Both the position numbers and the translations under genes were made by a program. The notes under the pieces are model-generated. The model was not told where the DNA came from. It saw nothing but the letters and a program-made list of their open reading frames with translations, and did no database searches. From assembly GCA_017613485.1 (NCBI GenBank), contig JAGADS010000169.1, positions 1-10,249 on the forward strand: a stretch of DNA of 10,249 nucleotides, read 5' to 3'. The DNA comes from Treponema sp. (GTDB lineage Bacteria > Spirochaetota > Spirochaetia > Treponematales > Treponemataceae). Positions 4,487 to 10,249 of the stretch are shown here, in pieces (the first letter of the stretch is position 1; each line of letters opens with the position of its first letter).

Positions 4487-7423
4487 ATGACCTGTAAAAA
4501 AAGGACAAAGAAATTCCTTTCACTTTTCCTGATATGTTTTTTGACTGTCACCAGTTTGACTGCCTACGATGGACTTATGTCGGGGCAGCATAATCTTAAA
4601 TACATTCAGACGGAATACTTTGACATCATATATCCTGAAAGCTCCAGTGAAAGTGCGGCTGAGCTTGCCATTCATGCGGATGAAATCTACAGGGAGATAT
4701 GCTCTGAATACGGAATAGACCCCTCATTAAGGATGCCTGTGACGATTACCGGTGCAACCGACATGTTCAACGCCTATTTTACGACATTCACCTACAATCA
4801 CATCATTCTTTATGATACCCCCCCGGATGAAAACCTTAATGTCTTTGAGAGCACAATCTGCGACACATTCAAGCACGAGCTTACACATGCAATTACAATA
4901 AACATGAAAAATCCCTTCTGGAAATTCATTGCAAAAGTTTTCGGTGATCCTATAATCATCGGTGATTACCTTAATATGACGACTGCACTAAAGGAAGGCG
5001 CAGCTGTAGCAGAAGAAAGCAGGAACGGACTAGGAAGGCTTAACAATCCCTATTACATGCATACTGTACGACAGGCCAAAATCCAGGGAACATTTCCCTC
5101 TCAGGCAGACATAACAGGCTCCAGGGACATTTATCCCGGGGCAAACATGTCCTATGCGTTCGGAGGACCTTTTACTAAGTGGCTTCAGGATAAATACGGC
5201 ATGGAAAAATACTGTGAATTCTGGTACAACGGAATCAACACTCATGCAGTTACGTATCAGCTTGTTTTCAGGAAGGTTTACGGCCAGAGCATCAACACGG
5301 CATGGAAAGAATTTTACGAGTCCCTTTACGTGCCAGACAATGTCCTTTATGCAGAGGATCTTGATTCAATTCAATTTGTTCCAGGGACAAGCGGAAACGG
5401 ATATCTTTATTCATCGCTTACTTCCGGCGGCAACAATATTGCATGGCTTGAACAGAAAACTTCCACTGTATGGATCAGCAGCACTGATGAAAACGGAAAT
5501 ATAACAAAACCAAAAAAGTTCCTTAAAAAAGACAGCATATCTTCAATTTCACTTTCCAGGGACGGAAGATATCTTGCAGTTTCTTTTTACACCCCGAATG
5601 CAGCTGATGCAACTTCACGAGTCATGGTCTATGATACACAGAACAAAAGCCATGTCACTGTCGGTGAAAAATCGCTAAAAAATCCGTTTGTAATGCAGAC
5701 AGAAGAAGGTTATTTCCTATATGCTGTGAAAACTCAGGGACAAAGTGAATCCCTTATTAAATACAGGATTATCGAAAAGAAAAGCGGAAATAAAACGAAG
5801 ATAAAAAATCTTGAGGAAGCTGAATGCCTTGATTTTCCTCGTGGTGAATGCATTTATTCTCCAGTAGATTTCGGAGAAGGACGCATTGCCTGTATATACA
5901 AAAAAAGCGGTAAAACACAGATAAGAGTTTTCATGCCGGACATGAGCTTTATGGAAATAGATTTATCCGAAGCAGGAATGTTTATTCAGGGGCTGTCTGC
6001 GGAAAATGACTCAACGCTTTTATTCTCCTGGGCAAAAATGAACACGCTTCCACGTCTTGGCCGTCTTTCAATCAACGGAAACGGAAATGCAGTTCTTGAG
6101 CTGAGTGACTCTGAAATCTCCGGTGGTGTTTATGAGCCTGCCTCTCTTGGTGGAAAGTATTTCTATGCAGGGAATTTTGTTGACAGGACAAAACTGTTCA
6201 TGCATGACATTGCAGAGGACAGTTTTACACAATCGGAGGTAAAGATCAGTTCATTTCAAAAAGAAGAGAAAAAAGAGATAGATAACAACCAGGAAATCTC
6301 AAAGGCGGAAGAGATTCTTTCTGATGCAGAAGACTGGAACACTGTTTATTACGGAAAAGGAATATTTGCTCACCTGTCATTCATTCAGGAATACAAGCAG
6401 ACAGGAGAAACAGATGAGATAATCTTTCTAGGTCTTACCTGGATTAGCTCAAATCCATGGGACGGAAATCATATTGCACTCGGAGGCGGCATCACTCCCT
6501 GGGGAAATTCAAAGGGTGGCTTTATGGCTTTATTACGCGGGGGAGGAAACAGTTCTTTTTTCAACTATCAGATCGTACCGCAAGTACTGTTCAACAAAGA
6601 CGGTTTCTTACAGGGAACTGTAAGCTCAACTTTCAATACAAGATTTTCACTCAATAATCATTTCTATCTTCTGGCGCAGGACAATTTCCTTGTTTTTCTG
6701 GGGCATCAGGAGACAAGCAAAAGCGGAATATATATCAATGCAGAAGGATACATTGTTCATTCCAACGACAACATAGACCCGACCTTTTACCTTACGTTCA
6801 ACAACAGCCTGATAATTCAGGTTTCATCAATGAGGCAGGCAGGTACGGGAAGATTCAACACGGGAGGAATTGCCCTTCAGCTGAACTATGATATTTTTTC
6901 AAGCAATTATTTTGATGATCATTCAGGATTCACAAAGGGCGTATTCAACCAGAACGTCTATCCTGCCTTAATCGTTGCACTTCCAAGGATGCTTCCGTTT
7001 GAATGCTCAACTTACCTGACATACAATCTTCCGGTAAAAATCTCATCATTTTTTGCACCGTCAAATTCAGTTGTACTTGCAGGTACAGTCAGTTCTGTTT
7101 TATTCTCTGCAGAAATACAAAAGGGCCTTACGTTCTTCCCTCTTTTCTTCAACCGCATAACACTAAGGGGAGACTATTCCTTTAACCTTCATGACACGAG
7201 TTCCAATGTCTCGCTGTTGAATATGTATGACACTCTTACCACGAAAAAACTTAATTACATAGATTCCATCAGCTTGACGGCAACAGTCTCGGGCACCTTA
7301 AACACTGGAATTTTTGCATCATCATCGCTTGTCCAGGATTTAGGAGTAAGATTCATTTACTATCCAAGAGAAAAAACAAACAGGGCATACCGGCTTTCCT
7401 TTGTTACATCTTTAAACTTTTAG
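4487..7423 (+). CDS. Exported HELTH zinc metallopeptidase with propeller-like middle and beta-barrel-like C-terminus
   Basis: A 978-residue protein with a Sec signal (basic MTCKKRTKK, hydrophobic core, likely cleavage after SLTA at 26). Residues about 35-285 resemble the peptidase MA (gluzincin) group: HELTH (130-134) gives two zinc-ligand His and the catalytic Glu131, and LKEGAAVAEES (168-178) supplies the likely third ligand Glu170. Residues about 295-580 contain repeated strand-rich units such as ISLSRDGRYLAVS, suggesting a TolB/WD40-like propeller. A charged linker (about 590-616, Glu/Lys-rich) leads to a beta-rich region (about 625-978) of alternating aromatic strands, ending RLSFVTSLNF with terminal Phe, like an outer-membrane barrel signal. 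Start: ATG 4487 has GGAG five bases upstream (4478-4481); the adjacent ATG 4484 is too close. The frame upstream to TTG 4421 runs through a terminator and is not coding. Substrate unknown. The peptidase motif is firm; the propeller and barrel are inferred from pattern only. Confidence 0.88.
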   Translation: MTCKKRTKKFLSLFLICFLTVTSLTAYDGLMSGQHNLKYIQTEYFDIIYPESSSESAAELAIHADEIYREICSEYGIDPSLRMPVTITGATDMFNAYFTTFTYNHIILYDTPPDENLNVFESTICDTFKHELTHAITINMKNPFWKFIAKVFGDPIIIGDYLNMTTALKEGAAVAEESRNGLGRLNNPYYMHTVRQAKIQGTFPSQADITGSRDIYPGANMSYAFGGPFTKWLQDKYGMEKYCEFWYNGINTHAVTYQLVFRKVYGQSINTAWKEFYESLYVPDNVLYAEDLDSIQFVPGTSGNGYLYSSLTSGGNNIAWLEQKTSTVWISSTDENGNITKPKKFLKKDSISSISLSRDGRYLAVSFYTPNAADATSRVMVYDTQNKSHVTVGEKSLKNPFVMQTEEGYFLYAVKTQGQSESLIKYRIIEKKSGNKTKIKNLEEAECLDFPRGECIYSPVDFGEGRIACIYKKSGKTQIRVFMPDMSFMEIDLSEAGMFIQGLSAENDSTLLFSWAKMNTLPRLGRLSINGNGNAVLELSDSEISGGVYEPASLGGKYFYAGNFVDRTKLFMHDIAEDSFTQSEVKISSFQKEEKKEIDNNQEISKAEEILSDAEDWNTVYYGKGIFAHLSFIQEYKQTGETDEIIFLGLTWISSNPWDGNHIALGGGITPWGNSKGGFMALLRGGGNSSFFNYQIVPQVLFNKDGFLQGTVSSTFNTRFSLNNHFYLLAQDNFLVFLGHQETSKSGIYINAEGYIVHSNDNIDPTFYLTFNNSLIIQVSSMRQAGTGRFNTGGIALQLNYDIFSSNYFDDHSGFTKGVFNQNVYPALIVALPRMLPFECSTYLTYNLPVKISSFFAPSNSVVLAGTVSSVLFSAEIQKGLTFFPLFFNRITLRGDYSFNLHDTSSNVSLLNMYDTLTTKKLNYIDSISLTATVSGTLNTGIFASSSLVQDLGVRFIYYPREKTNRAYRLSFVTSLNF

Positions 7424-7439
7424 GCAATTAGTTTATAAT
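7411..7439 (+). promoter_or_regulatory. Promoter of the trxB cluster, probably giving a leaderless mRNA
   Basis: Perfect -10 TATAAT (7434-7439) with -35-like TTTAAA (7411-7416, four of six matches) at 17-base spacing; the -35 lies within the last codons of the metallopeptidase gene. Seven bases separate the -10 from the trxB ATG, so transcription should begin at or one base before the start codon. No ribosome site precedes the ATG. Confidence 0.65.
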
Positions 7440-7446
7440 CTGTTTT

Positions 7447-8394
7447 ATGGCAAACTCAGAAGAAAATGAATATGAAGTGATAATAATAGGAGCAGGTCCC
7501 GCAGGTCTTTCGGCTGCACAGTATTCTGCAAGGGCAAACCTAAAGACCCTCGTACTGGATCAGGGCCTTGGAGGCGGACAGGCTGCAAACATATTCAATC
7601 TTGAAAACTATCCGGGCGTATTTCCTTCTGTCTCCGGGTGGCAGTGGATTTCAACAATGAAAAATCAGGCGGAGGCATTTGGTGCCAGTATAAAGCAGGC
7701 AGCGGTTTCTTCAATTGACAAGATTGGAGACCATTTTACAGTAAAAACTTCCGGTGCTGAGTTCAGTTCACTTGCATTGATTTTTGCCACTGGTGCAGAA
7801 CACAGGACTCTCGGTGTTGAAGGTGAAAAGGAATTTTCAGGACGCGGTGTTTCATACTGTGCTACATGCGACGGACCTTTTTTCAAGGGGAAGGATGTTG
7901 TTGTCGTCGGTGGCGGTGACTCTGCATGTGATGAGGCGGTTTATCTTTCTACACTTTGCAGTCATGTTACAGTAGTGCACAGGAAAAATCAGTTCAGGGC
8001 ACAAAAGGCAGTTGCAGATAAAGTTCTCTCAAACCCAAAGATTTCCGTAAGATTCAATTCCAAAGTTTCACGTATTACAGGTGATACAAATGTTTCTTCT
8101 GTTGAGCTCTCTGACACAGTAACCGGAGAAAAATCTACACTCCAGACTTCGGCGGTCTTTATTTTTGTCGGCATGATTCCGCAGGTCTCGCTTATCTCAA
8201 ATCTCAAGACTGATGAGGCAGGATATATTGTAACAGGAGAGGACATGGCAACTTCAATTCCCGGTTTGTTTGCGGCCGGAGATGTCAGATCAAAATCCTT
8301 CAGGCAGATTGTAACGGCATGTTCCGATGGAGCAGTCGCATCACATTCCGCATTGAATTATATACGTCAGTTAAGAAACGAGGAATATAAATGA
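7447..8394 (+). CDS. trxB: Thioredoxin reductase (NADPH, FAD-dependent)
   Basis: Low-molecular-weight cytoplasmic flavoenzyme that reduces thioredoxin with NADPH. Length 315 residues, normal for the family. FAD-binding GAGPAG lies at 15-20, ATGA at 114-117, the redox pair in CATCDG at C138/C141, the NADPH Rossmann motif GGGDSA at 155-160, the 2'-phosphate-binding stretch HRKNQFRA at 177-184 region, and the C-terminal FAD motif AGDVRSKSFRQIVTA around 277-291. The usual HRR of the NADPH site is HRK here, which keeps positive charge, so NADPH use is still expected. The ATG has no Shine-Dalgarno and lies seven bases after a TATAAT. The stop codon overlaps the next start (ATGA), so it is co-translated with the GH3 gene. 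Ferredoxin/flavodoxin NADP reductases share the fold but lack the CxxC, so trxB is the better call. Confidence 0.96.
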   Translation: MANSEENEYEVIIIGAGPAGLSAAQYSARANLKTLVLDQGLGGGQAANIFNLENYPGVFPSVSGWQWISTMKNQAEAFGASIKQAAVSSIDKIGDHFTVKTSGAEFSSLALIFATGAEHRTLGVEGEKEFSGRGVSYCATCDGPFFKGKDVVVVGGGDSACDEAVYLSTLCSHVTVVHRKNQFRAQKAVADKVLSNPKISVRFNSKVSRITGDTNVSSVELSDTVTGEKSTLQTSAVFIFVGMIPQVSLISNLKTDEAGYIVTGEDMATSIPGLFAAGDVRSKSFRQIVTACSDGAVASHSALNYIRQLRNEEYK

Positions 8395-10139
8395 AAATAA
8401 AAAAAATCCTTTCATATATTTCAATTCCGCTTGCAATCACAGCAGGACTGTTTTCTCAGGGAAGTTCTGTCTCGGTTTCAAGGCAGGCCGCGGCGGATGC
8501 ACTTCCGGCAAACATTACGTTCTGGAGCAATTACGATAACGATGCCCTGGCACTGGCAATTGCAGACCGCATGGATGACAGCGAGTTACTTGCACAGACA
8601 TTGATGTTCGGCTGGGCAGGAGCAGAACCAAGTTCTCTTTTAAATGCATGGGTCACACAGAGAAGTCTTGGAAGCGTAAAGGTTTTCGGCTGGAACACAA
8701 ACAACATACAGCAGGTTGCAAGATCCGTAAAGCAGCTTCAGGAAGAGTCGCAGACATGCAGATTCAAGATTCCGCTTTTTGTTGCTACAGATCAGGAAGG
8801 CGGATGGATCAGGCATGTAAAGGGAGAGACATCAGAGACTCCGGGAAACATGGCAATCGGTGCATCAGGATATCCAATTGACGCATATTATTCAGGCTAC
8901 TATCTTAACCGTGAGATAAAGGCACTTGGCATCAACATGAACTTTGCCCCCACAGTAGACCTCTACACCGACCTTGACTCAACAGTAATCGGACCACGCT
9001 CTTTCGGCTCCAATCCCAAAAACGCAGGTATACTTGGAGAAGCATTTGCACAGGGTTCAATTGCGGCAGGTGTCATTCCAACTGCAAAGCATTTCCCGGG
9101 ACACGGCGACACAAGCCTTGACAGTCACGGCAGACTTCCTCAGATCAACATCTCCAAGGAAACCCTCATGAACAGGGAGCTTGTTCCATTCAAATACCTG
9201 ATAAAATCCGGCATACCTGCAATAATGAGCGGCCACCTTTCTTTTCCGCAGATAGAAAGCGACGGCACACCAGCTTCCCTCTCACGTTACATGCTTACCG
9301 ATGTTTTGCGTGGAGAACTTGGATACGAGGGCCTTATCATAACCGACGACATGCAGATGAACGGCTCGACAAATTTTGCAGGCTCATTCTCACGCTCCGT
9401 TACAATGGCACTTGAGGCAGGCAACGACATTATAATCAGCTCCTCAACAGCAGGACTCAACAGTGCAATGTGGACTGACAACCTTAACCGCATGAAGACT
9501 GTACCGGAATTCAGGGAAAGAATTAAGGATGCCGCATACCGTGTGATTCTTGCAAAGCTGAATTATTTCAAGGGTGGAAACGCAGCACCGCTTTACCCGG
9601 ATGCAGCGACAATCTACGAGAGCATACCGGACAAGGAGGGACAGAAATTCTTCATGGATCAGGCATGCCGCTCAATTACCCTCTACAAGCAGGGAAGCGC
9701 CTATCCTCTCAAGGCATCGGACGATGACAGGGTTCTTATCGCAGGACCATTCCTTTCGCTTTATGAGGAAGGAAGAAAACGTTTTCCCAACGCAGACACA
9801 TTCCACTACAGCTATGAGCTTGCAGACGATCAGAGCAATTACTCAGACTGGAATGCAGAGGGAATCGAAAATGTTGCAAGAAGATATGACACCATCATCG
9901 TTACGGTATACGACTGGCACACTGCAAACATAGCACGCAGGCTGCAATACCTGAACAAGAGGGTAATCATTTTCTCCATACTTTCACCGGTTTATGTCCT
10001 GGACGGATTTGAATGGGCAGACACGATTCTGTTCGGCTATTCGTATTCATCATATTCTTTTGCGGCTTTATGGGGTGCTTTACACGGTGAGTTTACACCA
10101 TCGGGCATTGTACCGCTTTCTATTTCTAATCAAAATTAA
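8391..10139 (+). CDS. Exported NagZ-type GH3 beta-N-acetylhexosaminidase, two-domain form
   Basis: Predicted to remove terminal GlcNAc from peptidoglycan fragments or other beta-GlcNAc glycans. A signal peptide (basic MKIKK, hydrophobic about 6-22, FSQG) implies a periplasmic or surface enzyme, unlike cytosolic E. coli NagZ. The GH3 TIM barrel spans about 55-395: TDQEGGWIRH (133-142), NFAPTVDL (184-191), GPRSFG (201-206), the NagZ signature KHFPGHGDTSLDSH (233-246) with the catalytic Asp244/His246 dyad, SGHLSFP (280-286) and nucleophile Asp319 in ITDDMQM (317-323). A C-terminal alpha/beta-sandwich-like domain (about 420-578) gives 582 residues, resembling Bacillus NagZ (about 640) rather than the 341-residue E. 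coli enzyme. The ATG overlaps the trxB stop by four bases, with GAGGA six bases upstream (8380-8384). I leave the symbol blank because the cellular role may differ from classical nagZ. Confidence 0.93.
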   Translation: MKIKKILSYISIPLAITAGLFSQGSSVSVSRQAAADALPANITFWSNYDNDALALAIADRMDDSELLAQTLMFGWAGAEPSSLLNAWVTQRSLGSVKVFGWNTNNIQQVARSVKQLQEESQTCRFKIPLFVATDQEGGWIRHVKGETSETPGNMAIGASGYPIDAYYSGYYLNREIKALGINMNFAPTVDLYTDLDSTVIGPRSFGSNPKNAGILGEAFAQGSIAAGVIPTAKHFPGHGDTSLDSHGRLPQINISKETLMNRELVPFKYLIKSGIPAIMSGHLSFPQIESDGTPASLSRYMLTDVLRGELGYEGLIITDDMQMNGSTNFAGSFSRSVTMALEAGNDIIISSSTAGLNSAMWTDNLNRMKTVPEFRERIKDAAYRVILAKLNYFKGGNAAPLYPDAATIYESIPDKEGQKFFMDQACRSITLYKQGSAYPLKASDDDRVLIAGPFLSLYEEGRKRFPNADTFHYSYELADDQSNYSDWNAEGIENVARRYDTIIVTVYDWHTANIARRLQYLNKRVIIFSILSPVYVLDGFEWADTILFGYSYSSYSFAALWGALHGEFTPSGIVPLSISNQN

Positions 10140-10157
10140 TTCATTTCGGAGCATGAC

Positions 10158-10249
10158 ATGAAAAGGGATATTGCAGTTTTAGTCAGTGGCGGAGGAACAA
10201 ACCTTCAGGCTTTAATCGACTGGGAAAAGGAAAATGATGACTGTCCCTA
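10158..10249 (+). CDS. purN: Phosphoribosylglycinamide formyltransferase, N-terminus (cut by window edge)
   Basis: Only the first 30 codons are present, but the start MKRDIAVLVSGGGTNLQALI is the characteristic N-terminus of PurN, the 10-formyltetrahydrofolate-dependent enzyme that formylates GAR in purine synthesis. The SGGGTNLQA stretch is the phosphate-binding loop. GGAG (10148-10151) lies six bases before the ATG. The gene begins 18 bases after the GH3 stop with no terminator between, so it is probably in the trxB cluster transcript. Other formyltransferases of the fold (Fmt, PurU) lack this exact N-terminal loop. Confidence 0.9.
   Translation, partial: MKRDIAVLVSGGGTNLQALIDWEKENDDCP

Noticed and set aside
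9574..9933. Plus-strand open frame of 119 codons within the GH3 gene
   Set aside because: Out-of-frame shadow within the C-terminal domain of the GH3 protein; Arg/Thr/Ser-rich low-complexity translation with no start signal.

Overview
This window reads as chromosomal DNA of a Gram-negative-type bacterium with an outer membrane and abundant lipoproteins. I think it is most likely a Treponema-like spirochaete. That placement is inference, based on the mix of short lipoproteins with loose lipoboxes, a protein ending in an outer-membrane-type beta-strand and terminal Phe, and moderate base composition. No mobile element, CRISPR array or phage gene is visible, and every long stretch is coding in a single frame.

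Layout. Positions 1-2656 (minus strand) hold a potassium-uptake operon: trkA, the NAD-binding regulatory subunit, then trkH, the membrane subunit, which overlaps trkA by 14 bases and runs off the left edge. A short divergent region (2657-2775) carries the trkA promoter on one strand and the promoter of a secreted GH16 beta-glucanase lipoprotein (2776-3582) on the other. Next come a small TPR-like lipoprotein (3681-4151), a tRNA-Cys(GCA) gene with its own promoter and terminator (4174-4332), and a structured intergenic stretch with two further hairpins and a second intrinsic terminator (4339-4468). A large exported protein follows (4487-7423): an HELTH zinc-metallopeptidase domain, a propeller-like middle, and a beta-rich C-terminus ending in Phe. 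The right side is a tight cluster of thioredoxin reductase (trxB), an exported NagZ-type GH3 beta-N-acetylhexosaminidase that overlaps trxB by four bases, and the first 30 codons of purN.

How it works together. The trkA/trkH pair is one functional unit for regulated K+ import. The GH16 enzyme, the metallopeptidase and the GH3 enzyme each carry an export signal and probably act in the periplasm or at the surface on glucan, protein and peptidoglycan or GlcNAc-containing substrates. I see no evidence that these three form one pathway. The trxB-GH3-purN cluster looks co-transcribed but mixes unrelated functions.

The most interesting signals are regulatory. trkA and trxB both have a -10 box ending 6-7 bases before an ATG with no Shine-Dalgarno, which suggests leaderless mRNAs, and the TPR lipoprotein may be a third. 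The other five gene starts have clear purine-rich ribosome sites. The metallopeptidase gene sits immediately behind an intrinsic terminator and lacks an obvious promoter of its own, so attenuation or readthrough is plausible. No clearly new defence or mobile system was found.
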